64,000 bases of DNA from Clostridiales bacterium (GCA_021204025.1 JAJQAC010000028.1:1-64000); one strand, 5' to 3'; counted from the stretch's first letter, positions 42,636 through 52,237 are shown. Notes: a model not told the origin generated them from the letters alone. Program-made: numbers and translations.

Positions 42636-43312
42636 GCTTTCTCTCCTTCCCGGATCACATAGCCTCTGCCGCGCACGGTATGAATCAGCTTCTGCTCCTG
42701 ACCCTGATCGATCTTGCGCCGGAGATAACTGATATAGACGTCGACCACATTAGTCCCGCCCTCATAATCATAATTCCAGATATGATCCTCGATCTTCTCA
42801 CGCGAGAGAATGATTCCCGCATTATGCATCAGATACTCCAGCAGAGAATATTCCTTCGCCGAAAGCGTGATCTCACGCCCGCCGCGGGTTACCCGCTTCG
42901 CGGCGCAGTCCATCACCAGATCTCCCACGATGAGTTCATTTTGCGCCGTACCATGGAAGACCCGGATCATTGCCCGCAGACGCGCGCCAAGTTCCTCAAA
43001 AGAAAACGGCTTCACGAGGTAATCATTCGCCCCGCTGTCCAGGCCCTTCACCTTATCGGCAACGGAATCCCGCGCCGTCAGAAAGAGAACCGGCGTCATC
43101 TTGCCCATCCCGCGCAGTGACCGCAGTACGGCAAACCCGTCCGCGCCCGGCATCATAATATCCAGAATCACCGCATCATAATCGGTATATGAGAGAATGT
43201 CAATCGCCTCTCTGCCGTCATGGCAGCTATCCACACTGTATCCGTCTGAAGTAAGTTTCTGGGTGATAATGCGGTTCAGGTCACGCTCATCCTCCGCCAG
43301 AAGAATTCTCAT
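42632..43312 (-). CDS. OmpR-family response regulator (PepSY operon)
   Basis: A 226-residue regulator with a normal receiver (ILLAEDERDLN, DAVILDIMMPGADGF, VLFLTARDS, ANDYLVKPFSF) and an OmpR/PhoB DNA-binding domain ending VDVYISYLRRKID and IHTVRGRGYVIREG. It is the partner of the kinase that follows with a four-base overlap. The PepSY gene is third. It begins 53 bases after the MBL hydrolase gene, so it could share that transcript; no clear promoter was seen in the gap. Confidence 0.93.
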   Translation of the reverse strand: MRILLAEDERDLNRIITQKLTSDGYSVDSCHDGREAIDILSYTDYDAVILDIMMPGADGFAVLRSLRGMGKMTPVLFLTARDSVADKVKGLDSGANDYLVKPFSFEELGARLRAMIRVFHGTAQNELIVGDLVMDCAAKRVTRGGREITLSAKEYSLLEYLMHNAGIILSREKIEDHIWNYDYEGGTNVVDVYISYLRRKIDQGQEQKLIHTVRGRGYVIREGEKA

Positions 43313-43365
43313 ACCTGTCGTTCCTTTCTTTCCATCCGTCCATCATCCACAAGATAATTTTCTCT

Positions 43366-43992
43366 TTATCCTGCATTTCCCGGCTGCAGTACGACCACCT
43401 GCGCAGCCTGCTCCTTGGTCGTCTCGATCTCGCTCCCGGCAATCGTCACCGCGCTCCCCATCTCTTTCGTAAACTCCCCGACTGTCCCGATCACATCAAA
43501 TCCAAATCCACCCGCCTCACTGCGATAATGCATCGGGATCACAATCCGCGGATTCAGCAAACGGACAATCTCAGCGGCCTGCTTCGCGTCGATCGTAAAA
43601 AAACCTCCGATCGGGATCATGACCACGTCCAGACCTTTCAGCCTCTCCACCTGCTCCGGCTCCAGTTCACAGCCCAGGTCACCCAGATGTGCCACCCGGT
43701 TCTCGCCGTCGCTGATAATCGCGATCTTATTGCTGCCCCTCTTTGCTCCCTTTACATCGTCATGATAAGTATCGATAATCTCCACCGTGAACGGACCTCC
43801 TGACCGTCCGGTGAGTGTCACACCATCGCGGTAATTGTGATCTCCATGCTCGTGACTACAGAGCACCAGATCCGCTGTCTCCCTCACCGGTTTACAGCCC
43901 GGTACGCTGCCGTCCGCATACGGATCCGTAATGATTGAGTAACCGTCTTTTTCCAGTTTAAAACAAGAATGACCGATCCATGTAAGTTTCAT
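43366..43992 (-). CDS. UlaG-like MBL-fold metallo-hydrolase
   Basis: A 208-residue metallo-beta-lactamase-fold hydrolase. The opening MKLTWIGHSCFKLEKDGYSIITDPY, the metal motif CSHEHGDHNY (about residues 50-59), VAHLGDLG and VIPMHYRSEAGGFG place it in the UlaG/YtkL group, whose members hydrolyse lactones, nucleotides or phosphoesters. The start at 43992 is set by AGGAGG. It has its own promoter (44054-44082). The substrate is unknown. Confidence 0.9.
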   Translation of the reverse strand: MKLTWIGHSCFKLEKDGYSIITDPYADGSVPGCKPVRETADLVLCSHEHGDHNYRDGVTLTGRSGGPFTVEIIDTYHDDVKGAKRGSNKIAIISDGENRVAHLGDLGCELEPEQVERLKGLDVVMIPIGGFFTIDAKQAAEIVRLLNPRIVIPMHYRSEAGGFGFDVIGTVGEFTKEMGSAVTIAGSEIETTKEQAAQVVVLQPGNAG

Positions 43993-44053
43993 ATTGACTT
44001 CCTCCTGATATTCTCTAAAAATTCTTGCGGCTCCCTCATAAAATCTTGTTTTC

Positions 44054-44082
44054 ATTATAACAAATTTCCTCTGATCGAACAA
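44054..44082 (-). promoter_or_regulatory. Promoter of the MBL hydrolase gene
   Basis: TTGTTC (44082-44077) and TATAAT (44059-44054) are 17 bases apart on the minus strand. Confidence 0.6.
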
Positions 44083-44090
44083 CGACGAAC

Positions 44091-44119
44091 TTGACTCTCA
44101 ATCGATACCAGATTACAAT
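44091..44119 (+). promoter_or_regulatory. Promoter of the M18 aminopeptidase gene
   Basis: TTGACT and TACAAT with a 17-base spacer, 93 bases before the start. It is divergent from and adjacent to the MBL promoter. Confidence 0.6.
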
Positions 44120-44211
44120 GAAAAAAACATTTTGTCTAACATCAATCATCACTGACAAAATCGCTTCTATCATCTAAACATAAGAAATGAACTAAGAAAG
44201 AAGATAAAACC

Positions 44212-45546
44212 ATGGAAAATCTGAGTATATTTGAAAACATCAACCGCGAACTTTTAACCTTTCTCGACGCAAGCCCGACCGCCTTTCACGCGACAGCCTA
44301 CATGTGTGCCATGCTCGATAACGCCGGTTATACCCGGCTATATGAGAACGACTGCTGGCGTCTCGCATCCGGACACGGCTACTATGTCACGAGAAATGAT
44401 TCCGCCCTGGTCGCATTTCATATCCCCAGACCGGACTTTACCGGTTTCCAGGTGATGGCTAGCCACAGCGATTCCCCGGCGCTGAAGATCAAAACAAACG
44501 CCCAGATCGAAGTCGAAAATCATTACCTCAAGTTAAACGTGGAAAAATACGGCGGCCTGCTCTGCGCACCGTGGTTTGACAAGCCTCTCTCCGTGGCGGG
44601 ACGCATCGTCGTCCGGACGCCCGAAGGTGTGCGTTCGCAGCTCATCAATGTCGACCGTGACCTGATGATCCTTCCCAGTCTCGCGATCCATATGAACCGC
44701 AAAGCCAATGACGGATATGAGTATAACGCGCAGAAGGATCTGCTCCCGCTCATCGGCGAGGGAAATGCGGAAACATCCGCTGACGCATTTCTGGATCTGA
44801 TCGCTGCCGAGGCCGGAGTCGCCCGGCAGGATATCCTCGATACGGATCTTTTCCTCTATAACCGGACGAAGGGTACCGTGCTCGGAATCCACGGAGAATT
44901 TATCGCCGCTCCGCGTCTCGACGACCTGCAGTGCGCGTTTTCTTCCCTAAAGGGATTTCTCTTGGCCAGTCCGCGCGACAGCGTCGCCGTTCACTGCGTC
45001 ATGGACAACGAAGAGGTCGGCAGCCAGACCAAACAGGGCGCGGCGTCTACCTTTCTGCGTGACGTGCTCGAACGCGTCAACGACGGCATGGGGCGCAGCC
45101 GTGAGCAGTATCTCACCGCGATCGCGTCCAGCTTCATGGTCTCGGCGGATAATGCGCACAGTTTCCATCCAAACCATACGGAAAAAGCCGACCCCACCAA
45201 CCGTCCTTATATGAACGGCGGCATCGTCATCAAGTACAGCGCCAACCAGAAGTACACAACTGACGCTGTTTCCGGCGCGATTTTCCGTGAGATCTGCAAG
45301 CGGGCGCAGGTTCCGTACCAGACATTCCATAACCGTTCCGACATGCTCGGCGGCTCAACGCTCGGCAATATCTCGACCCGCCAGGTATCGCTCAACTGTG
45401 TCGACATCGGACTCCCCCAGCTCGCCATGCACTCCAACTACGAGACCGCCGGAAGCCGTGACACCGCATACCTAGTCGCAGCCGCACGGGAATTATTCTC
45501 ATCGTCTGTGTCGACTGATGGACACGGCGGTTACCGGCTCGCCTGA
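44212..45546 (+). CDS. M18-family aminopeptidase
   Basis: A 444-residue zinc aminopeptidase of the aspartyl aminopeptidase (M18) family, cytosolic and usually a large dodecamer. Seen: LLTFLDASPTAFHA, the metal ligand region VMASHSDSPALKIK, YGGLLCAPWFDKPLSVAGR, the catalytic MDNEEVGSQTKQGA with adjacent glutamates, VSADNAHSFHPNH, and the closing GLPQLAMHSNYETAG with the last histidine ligand. The family removes N-terminal, often acidic, residues from peptides. Length is normal. A weak AAGAAAG stretch precedes the ATG. Confidence 0.94.
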   Translation: MENLSIFENINRELLTFLDASPTAFHATAYMCAMLDNAGYTRLYENDCWRLASGHGYYVTRNDSALVAFHIPRPDFTGFQVMASHSDSPALKIKTNAQIEVENHYLKLNVEKYGGLLCAPWFDKPLSVAGRIVVRTPEGVRSQLINVDRDLMILPSLAIHMNRKANDGYEYNAQKDLLPLIGEGNAETSADAFLDLIAAEAGVARQDILDTDLFLYNRTKGTVLGIHGEFIAAPRLDDLQCAFSSLKGFLLASPRDSVAVHCVMDNEEVGSQTKQGAASTFLRDVLERVNDGMGRSREQYLTAIASSFMVSADNAHSFHPNHTEKADPTNRPYMNGGIVIKYSANQKYTTDAVSGAIFREICKRAQVPYQTFHNRSDMLGGSTLGNISTRQVSLNCVDIGLPQLAMHSNYETAGSRDTAYLVAAARELFSSSVSTDGHGGYRLA

Positions 45547-45810
45547 TATCCACACCATCCATCATTACAGCATCGCCTTTCACCAGAAAAAATATCTGGC
45601 TGCCGGTTAAGATACAAAATAACCAGATAATCCTGCATTAAAAAATAATTTTTTGGTTAATCTTCCTCAGGATTGCGTGTTATAATACAAATGTAACAGA
45701 AGGGACAACTCAACAGACCATTATCCACACATCGATTCACGGAATGGCATTTTCCGCAATCCCTCGCATGGCAAGTCTGCAGCGTATCAGAATTTGGAGG
45801 AAGAGATAAA

Positions 45811-46416
45811 ATGGATACTTTAAAAGCTGAAAAAAGAGACATGTCAACGAAAGCTAAGAAACTCAGACGGGAAGGTTACGTAACCGGCAATATCTTCGGC
45901 CGCGATATCAAGGGTTCCATCCCGATCAAGATCGCAAAGCTGGAAGCCGAGCGCGTTTTCAAAACAAAAAAGAAAGGAAGCCAGCTCTATCTCGATGTAG
46001 ACGGCACTAAAATGGACGTCCTGATCAAGGATATCAGCTATAACTTCATGAAGGGCCAGTATGACGAGATTGATTTTCAGGCGCTTGTCAGCAACGAGAA
46101 GGTTCACTCCGTTGCCGAGGTCGTCCTGATCAATCACGATAAAGTCGTAAACGGTATCGTGCAGGTTGCTATGGAGGAAATTCCCTACCGGGCATTGCCG
46201 TCCGCGCTGGTAGAAACAGTAGAAATCGATGTCGGTTCCATGCGACCGGGTGATGTAGTAAAAATCAGCGATCTGCCGATCGCCTCCGATACGGATGTAG
46301 AACTTGGCGTAAGCAGTGATGCGGTCGTCGTCCTCGTTTCCGAACCGCATGACTCCTCAATCAAAGACGCGGATGCGGCGGAGGATGAAGAGACCACAAA
46401 GGCAGCGGGGAAATAA
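45811..46416 (+). CDS. rplY: 50S ribosomal protein L25 / general stress protein Ctc
   Basis: A 201-residue L25 protein of the long Ctc type. The N-terminal RNA-binding domain opens DTLKAEKRDMSTKAKKLRREGYVTGNIFG and includes VLIKDISYNFMKGQYDEIDFQAL; the C-terminal beta domain contains VEIDVGSMRPGDVVKISDL. It ends with an acidic/Lys tail. The protein binds 5S rRNA in the large subunit and in Bacillus is induced by stress. GGAGG lies nine bases before the ATG. A TATAAT at 45681-45686 is the likely -10. Its 3' end is partly duplicated downstream. Confidence 0.95.
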   Translation: MDTLKAEKRDMSTKAKKLRREGYVTGNIFGRDIKGSIPIKIAKLEAERVFKTKKKGSQLYLDVDGTKMDVLIKDISYNFMKGQYDEIDFQALVSNEKVHSVAEVVLINHDKVVNGIVQVAMEEIPYRALPSALVETVEIDVGSMRPGDVVKISDLPIASDTDVELGVSSDAVVVLVSEPHDSSIKDADAAEDEETTKAAGK

Positions 46417-46479
46417 CTCTCGATTTTACAACTGTCAGCAAACGCGGCAGGAAAATAATCCTCAATTTTACAACTGTCA
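46401..46479. repeat. Tandem duplication of the rplY 3' end
   Basis: The 37 bases at 46401-46437, covering the last codons, stop and trailer of rplY, recur at 46443-46479 with a 42-base shift and few changes. Both copies end with TTTTACAACTGTCA. Confidence 0.75.
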
Positions 46480-46485
46480 CCATGA

Positions 46486-46515
46486 GGGTATGACCGATAA
46501 GGTCATGCCCTTTTT
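46486..46515 (+). terminator. Intrinsic terminator of rplY
   Basis: GGGTATGACC pairs with GGTCATGCCC around a 5-base loop (one G-T pair), followed by five T. Confidence 0.9.
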
Positions 46516-46624
46516 CTGCGCAGAGTCAGGCCGGGCATTTTGCGGCTAACGCTGCCCTGGGTCCACGCTACGCTTTGATCCGCGCTGCACCATAGGCGTC
46601 CCTTGTGGAAAACCAAAATCTTTA

Positions 46625-46653
46625 TTGGCATTAATTCAAATATCCGTTATAAT
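46625..46653 (+). promoter_or_regulatory. Promoter of the first TetR-type gene
   Basis: TTGGCA and TATAAT are 17 bases apart, 57 bases before the start at 46710. The 293 bases between rplY and this gene hold only the rplY duplication, terminator and this promoter. Confidence 0.7.
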
Positions 46654-46709
46654 AGGAAAGAACGTCACAGCCGAGTCAACCCCTCGGCCGCTGCCCGGAG
46701 GAGGAATCT

Positions 46710-47282
46710 ATGCCCGTCGATATGAAACATACGATCGCGAAAGCGACCGAAACCCTTTTAATCGATAAAAAAGTCATGAAGCTGACCGTGAAAGACATCG
46801 TTGAGGAATGTCACATCACGAGACAGGCCTTTTACTATCATTTCGCCAATATACCCGAACTGCTCGAGTGGATTATCTCTCAGCGAGAAGAAGAATTGCT
46901 CGAAAATCTTACGGATACAGATACCGAACCAGCCAAAGATCGGATCCGCTACTGGAGCCTGATTATCCTCAACGCGACCTCCCATCTGAAAAAACTTGGG
47001 AAATCCGCCTACCGCAAAGAGATCGAAGAGATCTGTTTCTCCCATCTCAAAAAATATTTTTTTCTTGTCGCGCAGAAAAGCAGTGATTTCTGTACCCTTG
47101 ACTCCTTTGATCAGGATCTGATCATCCGCTATCACTGTTATGCCCTGGCCGGAATCCTGCGCGACTGGGATCCAAAGAACAGTATCGAACAGCTTGACCG
47201 GACTCTCTATGATATCTACGTGATTATATCAGGCGAGTTCTGGCGTCTGGCTAAAACGGATTCCGATTCACTGACAGACTAG
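46710..47282 (+). CDS. TetR/AcrR-family regulator
   Basis: A 190-residue regulator. The N-terminal helix-turn-helix is LTVKDIVEECHITRQAFYYHFANIPEL (about residues 29-55), the typical TetR recognition helix with FYYHF. The C-terminal half is helical and would hold the ligand pocket; it matches TetR proteins of the DhaS type in length. GGAGGAATCT gives the start. It has its own promoter and terminator, and stands just before RND locus 2, so it may regulate that pump, but the terminator shows it is a separate unit. Confidence 0.88.
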   Translation: MPVDMKHTIAKATETLLIDKKVMKLTVKDIVEECHITRQAFYYHFANIPELLEWIISQREEELLENLTDTDTEPAKDRIRYWSLIILNATSHLKKLGKSAYRKEIEEICFSHLKKYFFLVAQKSSDFCTLDSFDQDLIIRYHCYALAGILRDWDPKNSIEQLDRTLYDIYVIISGEFWRLAKTDSDSLTD

Positions 47283-47350
47283 CACCTCGTATCTGAAATC
47301 ACTGTGCAAATATCTGAAGATATTTTCTCTGCCATCCATTTTATTTTGAC

Positions 47351-47393
47351 AAAAATCCCGGAGTGTAAAAATTTTTTACACCCGGGATTTTTT
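47351..47393 (+). terminator. Intrinsic terminator of the first TetR-type gene
   Basis: An extended stem with AAATCCCGG and GTGTAAAAA paired to TTTTTACAC and CCGGGATTT (one bulged base) runs into a T tract. Confidence 0.85.
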
Positions 47394-47398
47394 GTCTA

Positions 47399-47426
47399 TT
47401 GAGATAAATTTCCCTATCAGTATAAT
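47399..47426 (+). promoter_or_regulatory. Promoter ahead of the unknown helical protein and RND locus 2
   Basis: TTGAGA and TATAAT are 16 bases apart, directly after the terminator. Confidence 0.6.
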
Positions 47427-47471
47427 CTTTCCTTGAGTGCGGAACCACATTTTTACGAAAGGAGCTGCCCC

Positions 47472-47894
47472 ATGGCACAGGAAATTTTATCCGTGAAACT
47501 AAGTGAATTTGACCGACTGTTTACCCGCATGCACGATCTGCTGCAGAAGAGCGAATCTTTCACTCCCGAGCGCATCCGAGCGGAAATTCTCGCCCTGAGC
47601 GAAGAATCCGCCAGAAAAGAACTGCTCCTGCATAACAGTCTAAAGCGATCCAAAGCAGCGGCTTCCGGCACACTTCTCAATGGCTTCAACCTGGTCGAAG
47701 ATACCCTTCGGCAGGTTTCAAACACGCTGGAGGAAAAGTTTCTCTCCGACAGCGATGAAGAAAACAACCTGGAAGCCAGGCTTCTCCTGTCGGAATATGT
47801 GCTGGATTTCATCATGCTGGCGGCAAGCCGGGGACTGATTTTCTCTCTGGAAGCCCTGGAAGAGGAACGGAGCCACCCGGCTCAGACACTATAG
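47472..47894 (+). CDS. Helical protein of unknown function upstream of RND locus 2
   Basis: A 140-residue acidic protein I do not recognise. It looks all-alpha and soluble, without signal peptide or membrane segment: repeated amphipathic stretches such as FDRLFTRMHDLLQKSESF, SEESARKELLLHNSLKRS and LVEDTLRQVSNTLEEKF, and a hydrophobic helix LLLSEYVLDFIMLAA near residue 115. AAAGGAG precedes the ATG at 47472; the frame is open from 47433. It follows a promoter and lies 186 bases ahead of the adaptor gene with no terminator seen, so it may be co-transcribed with the pump. Confidence 0.7.
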   Translation: MAQEILSVKLSEFDRLFTRMHDLLQKSESFTPERIRAEILALSEESARKELLLHNSLKRSKAAASGTLLNGFNLVEDTLRQVSNTLEEKFLSDSDEENNLEARLLLSEYVLDFIMLAASRGLIFSLEALEEERSHPAQTL

Positions 47895-48080
47895 CTTAAC
47901 GGACTCCAACAAAGCTGAAAGCCCGTACGACACCGGTTATATTCTCATGTACTCCAGAGATTCGCCTGCGTGGCTCTGATATGCGGTTCGTGTCATCTCC
48001 GGGACTTTTACAGCAAATCCGCGGATACCGCTCATGCTGTATCCCACCAATTAAGAAAAGAGGAAGGAAAGGAAACATTC

Positions 48081-49178
48081 ATGAAAGGAAAGTTAAAATG
48101 GATCATCGGCTTCATTGTCATCATTCTGATCGGAATGGGACTTTACGTCCGCTTTAAACCCGAGGATGCGGCGGACTACGAGACCCGCCCGACCGTGAGG
48201 ATCGAACAGCCGCAGACCGGCGATATTGTCCTTTATACAGAACTGACAGGCAAGATTGAACCACAGTCCAAAGCGACCGTGCAGGCTAAGATGAACGGAG
48301 AAGTGCTGGAAGTCTTATTCTCTGCCGGCGATATCGTAACAGCCGGACAGCCGTTAGTAACCATCGACTCGGACGCTCTGACCGCGCTCAAGCTCCAGAT
48401 GGACGCGGCGCAGGTCTCTTTAACCAACGCAAATAACACTCTGACAAGAACCCGTGCCCTGTACGCGGACGGTTTTGTCTCTGACGAGTCCATGGAGCAG
48501 GCGGAAAACGCGGCAAGGAGTGCTCAAATCTCTTATGACTCCGCGAAGAATTCCTATGATCTCCAACTCAAATATACGACCGTAACCGCTCCAATCGACG
48601 GCCTCATCGAAACACGCAATGTAGACCCGCACGATCACATAGAGACCAGTACAGAACTCTGCGAAATCACCGGAAATGACGAAATGCAGGTTTCCTTCGG
48701 CATCACAGAAAAAGTGCTGAATAATGTCCAGATCGGTGACACGATTGAGATCGAAAAAAACGGAAGCACCTATGAGGGCACCATTTTTGAGATTGGTACC
48801 ATGGTCAATAATTCAACTGGTCTCTACGACGCAAAGGCAACGGTAGATGATACCAAAAGCCTGACCAACGGAACACGCGTAAAAGTTACAGTTATCATGG
48901 ATCAGGCACGAGACGCTATGACCATCCCGGTTGACGCGGTCAAATACGACAATGGGATTCCTTTCGTCTATGTCTATCAGGACGGCTCGGCAGTCAAAAC
49001 CGTAATCGAATCCGGTATCTATGATTCGGAACGCATGGAAGTCCTCAGCGGTCTTACCACCAACGATTCGGTCATCACCACCTGGAGTTATGAACTCTAT
49101 GATGGTCAGGGTGTCCTTCTCGTAGGAGAGGCCGATGACACAAACACACAAAATGACGGGCAGGTGATTGCAGAATGA
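48081..49178 (+). CDS. RND efflux adaptor (membrane fusion protein), locus 2
   Basis: A 365-residue adaptor with an N-terminal membrane anchor (LKWIIGFIVIILIGMGLYV). Lipoyl half-motifs GEVLEVLFSAGDIVTAGQPL and APIDGLIETRNVDPHDHIE flank the helical hairpin (LTNANNTLTRTRALYADGFVSDESMEQAE). The barrel and membrane-proximal parts (GTIFEIGTMVNNSTGLYDAKA) follow. It is clearly paralogous to the locus 1 adaptor. Start at 48081 is supported by GGAAAGGAAAC; the open frame runs from 47970. It overlaps the pump gene by four bases. Confidence 0.92.
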   Translation: MKGKLKWIIGFIVIILIGMGLYVRFKPEDAADYETRPTVRIEQPQTGDIVLYTELTGKIEPQSKATVQAKMNGEVLEVLFSAGDIVTAGQPLVTIDSDALTALKLQMDAAQVSLTNANNTLTRTRALYADGFVSDESMEQAENAARSAQISYDSAKNSYDLQLKYTTVTAPIDGLIETRNVDPHDHIETSTELCEITGNDEMQVSFGITEKVLNNVQIGDTIEIEKNGSTYEGTIFEIGTMVNNSTGLYDAKATVDDTKSLTNGTRVKVTVIMDQARDAMTIPVDAVKYDNGIPFVYVYQDGSAVKTVIESGIYDSERMEVLSGLTTNDSVITTWSYELYDGQGVLLVGEADDTNTQNDGQVIAE

Positions 49179-52100
49179 TAGGGTTAACCAAATTTTCTTT
49201 ACGGCGTCCTGTCACCATCATCCTGACTCTGATTACCATCGCCTATTTCGGTATCCAGGGACTGATGAGTTCGAAAGTCGAGTTAATCCCGGAGATGGAA
49301 CTTCCTTACCTGATCGCCTATACCGTCTACGGAGGCGCCAGCCCGGAAGACATCAACGAGCTGATCTTACTGGATCAGGAAGAAGCAGTATCTTCTCTTG
49401 ACAATGTGGACACCGTTTATACTTACTCGATGGAAAACATGGGAATTCTGATGATTTCCTATGAATATGGCACCAACATTGATACCGCGTACATCAACCT
49501 GAAAAAGGCACTGGATCAGATCGCTGATGATCTGCCGGATGATGCAGACCAGCCGATCATCATGGAGCTGGATATCAACTCCGCAGCTGTCATCACTCTG
49601 GCAGTCAGCGGTGAGGTGGACGGCAACCTTTATACCTATGTCGACAATAACATTGTCCCGGAACTTGAGAAGCTGAGTGCGGTCGGCGAGGTATCCATCG
49701 CCGGCGGTCAGGAAAGTTACATCAAGATCGAACTGATCCCGGAGAAACTGGAGCAGTATGGCCTGAGCATGACTACGGTTGCGACTCTGATTGGAGCCGC
49801 AGACTTTACAATACCTGCCGGCGACATCGATGTCGGAAGCAAAGCCTATGACGTCTCGGTCGGCAATGATTTTGAGAGTGCCGAGCGTCTGAAGGACGCC
49901 ATTCTTCCACTCTCCAATGGCGACACCATCCATCTGTCCGATATCGCGAATGTATACGATGCATTGGAGGAAGCAGATTCCATCGGCCGGTATAATGGGG
50001 AAGATGTTGTCTCCATTTCAATCAAGAAACAACAGAGCAGTACAGCGATCGAAACTTCCGAACAGGTCACTGCTCAAATCGCAGAGCTCCTCGAGGAATA
50101 TCCAGGACTTGACATCGTAGTCGTCAATGATTCCAGTGATCTGATCCGCGAATCCATCACCAACGTTTTCCAGACCATGATTATGGCAATCATCCTTTCC
50201 ATGATCATCCTCTGGCTCTTCTACGGAGACCTGCGGGCGTCCGTTATCGTCGGTACCTCGATCCCGATCTCCATTATGCTGGCTCTGATTTGTATGAATG
50301 CAGCCGGCTTTACCTTAAACGTAATCTCCCTGACGTCCCTGGTACTCGGCGTCGGCATGATGGTCGATAACTCGATCAACGTCCTCGACGGATGCTTCCG
50401 CGCCAGAGAGAAAGGGCTTGACTTTTACCATGCTGCTATAGAAGGCACCCACACCATGATCGGCTCGATCTTCGGCGGCACCGCGACGACCTGCGTCGTC
50501 TTCCTGCCTCTGGCTTTCATGAGCGGACTGGTAGGACAGCTCTTTACCCAGTTAGGATACACCATCGTATTCTCTCTGGTTGCCTCCTTCTTCTCCGCAA
50601 TTGTGATCGTGCCTCTCTGCTTCCTGAACTGGCACCCACAGGAGAAAGACACCGCCCCGGTAGACGCTCCGTTGAAGGTTTTCCAGAAATGGTACCGCAA
50701 CGTGATGCCAAAACTGATCCCCAAAACCGGGATTGTATTTGGCATCGTCGCCCTGCTGCTCGTCGCGTCTTTCGCGATGGCAAGCAGACTGGATATCTCT
50801 CTGATGGTAACGCCGGATGAGGGCATCGTCGACGCCACAATCAATGTAGAACCCGGCCTTACCATCGAAGCCGTCAATGAAGCAATCGCCGAAGTTGAAG
50901 AGATGATTGCCTCAGAAGAAGATGTTGATCATTACCTGCTGACCTATGGTTCCAGCGGTCTGAGCATTTCCATCGGAGATACCGTTGACATCAGTGCTTA
51001 TCTGAAGGATGATCGTAAACTGTCAACCGATGAAGTGATTGAAAAATGGCGTTATCAGGCCGAAAGCATGACCAATATTACAGCGACCTTTGAACAGGGA
51101 AGTACAAGTATGTCTTCCTCCATGTCCTCCAACAGCGATGAAATAGAGATTGATCTGCAGAGCACCAACTATGACGCATTAAAAGAGGCATCCAATGATC
51201 TGGTCGCACACCTTCGCGAACGAGAGGACATCTTACAGGTTCACTCTTCTATTGAAAATGGCGCGCCCGTAATCAAAGTAGAGGTCGATCCCGTTATGGC
51301 AGAAGCAGAAGGGTTGACACCGTACAGCATCGGCTCCCTCATCTATATGAACTTAAGCAGCACCAATGTCATGACCATCCGTGTAGACAATGAAACAATC
51401 GACGTCAACGTTGAGTTTGCCGATGACCAGTATAACAGCATCGAACAGCTCCAGGGCATGATGATCACAACTGCTACCGGAACGACACTCCCGCTGGAAG
51501 ATCTGGCGGATATCTACTATGAAGACAGTCCGCAGATGATTCAGCGAATGGATAAACAATACCAGGTGGCAATCACCATGCAGCCGCAGGCGGATTATAA
51601 GAGAACCGCGGAAGATAATGTCAAAAAATATGTGCAGAACGAATGGGATATGCCTTCGGGTATAGAAATGTCGCAAAATGCCAACGACGAAATGATCGCA
51701 GAGGAAATCGGAGCCCTGGTCGGCGCTTTAATCACCGGTATCTTCCTGGTGTTCATCGTCATGGGTATCCAGTTTGAGTCGCCGAAATATTCTCTGATGG
51801 TTATGGCTACGATTCCCTTCGCACTGATTGGCTCCTTCGGACTGCTCTTCCTGGCAGACAGCCCCATCAGCATGGTATCCACGCTCGGATTTCTGATGTT
51901 GATCGGTACTGTAGTTAACAACGGTATTCTTTATGTTGATACGGTAAACCAGATGCTGGCAGAGCATGTTCCTCTCGACCAGGCGCTGGTAGATGCCGGA
52001 GTGCTCCGTACCCGTCCGATCCTGATGACAACCCTGACCACAGTTATCTCCATGTTGCCGAATGCCTTTGCCTTCGGGCGGGCGGGCGCCATGATGCAGG

Positions 52101-52237
52101 GTCTGGCTCTGGTAGATGTAGGCGGTCTGACTGCCTCCACGATCCTGACGCTGTTCCTGCTGCCGACCTTCTACCGCTTCGTGCATCACGCCGGACGGAA
52201 GAAACAGAAGGAATGGGAGCAATGGGAGATTGATTAA
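49175..52237 (+). CDS. RND efflux transporter (HAE1-type), locus 2
   Basis: A 1020-residue AcrB-family pump, paralogous to that of locus 1 along its whole length: FSLRRPVTIILTLITIAYFG at the start, GGQESYIKIELIPEKLEQYG in the porter domain, LVLGVGMMVDNSINVLDG with the relay aspartate in TM4, and TVVNNGILYVDTVNQ in TM10. It lacks the long basic C-terminal tail of the locus 1 pump. The ATGA overlap with the adaptor gene implies coupled translation. Unlike locus 1, a TetR gene lies between pump and TolC-like genes. Confidence 0.93.
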   Translation: MIGLTKFSLRRPVTIILTLITIAYFGIQGLMSSKVELIPEMELPYLIAYTVYGGASPEDINELILLDQEEAVSSLDNVDTVYTYSMENMGILMISYEYGTNIDTAYINLKKALDQIADDLPDDADQPIIMELDINSAAVITLAVSGEVDGNLYTYVDNNIVPELEKLSAVGEVSIAGGQESYIKIELIPEKLEQYGLSMTTVATLIGAADFTIPAGDIDVGSKAYDVSVGNDFESAERLKDAILPLSNGDTIHLSDIANVYDALEEADSIGRYNGEDVVSISIKKQQSSTAIETSEQVTAQIAELLEEYPGLDIVVVNDSSDLIRESITNVFQTMIMAIILSMIILWLFYGDLRASVIVGTSIPISIMLALICMNAAGFTLNVISLTSLVLGVGMMVDNSINVLDGCFRAREKGLDFYHAAIEGTHTMIGSIFGGTATTCVVFLPLAFMSGLVGQLFTQLGYTIVFSLVASFFSAIVIVPLCFLNWHPQEKDTAPVDAPLKVFQKWYRNVMPKLIPKTGIVFGIVALLLVASFAMASRLDISLMVTPDEGIVDATINVEPGLTIEAVNEAIAEVEEMIASEEDVDHYLLTYGSSGLSISIGDTVDISAYLKDDRKLSTDEVIEKWRYQAESMTNITATFEQGSTSMSSSMSSNSDEIEIDLQSTNYDALKEASNDLVAHLREREDILQVHSSIENGAPVIKVEVDPVMAEAEGLTPYSIGSLIYMNLSSTNVMTIRVDNETIDVNVEFADDQYNSIEQLQGMMITTATGTTLPLEDLADIYYEDSPQMIQRMDKQYQVAITMQPQADYKRTAEDNVKKYVQNEWDMPSGIEMSQNANDEMIAEEIGALVGALITGIFLVFIVMGIQFESPKYSLMVMATIPFALIGSFGLLFLADSPISMVSTLGFLMLIGTVVNNGILYVDTVNQMLAEHVPLDQALVDAGVLRTRPILMTTLTTVISMLPNAFAFGRAGAMMQGLALVDVGGLTASTILTLFLLPTFYRFVHHAGRKKQKEWEQWEID

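Noticed and set aside
46316-46549. 77-codon frame across the rplY end
   Set aside because: Out of frame with rplY; its internal repeat comes from the tandem duplication.
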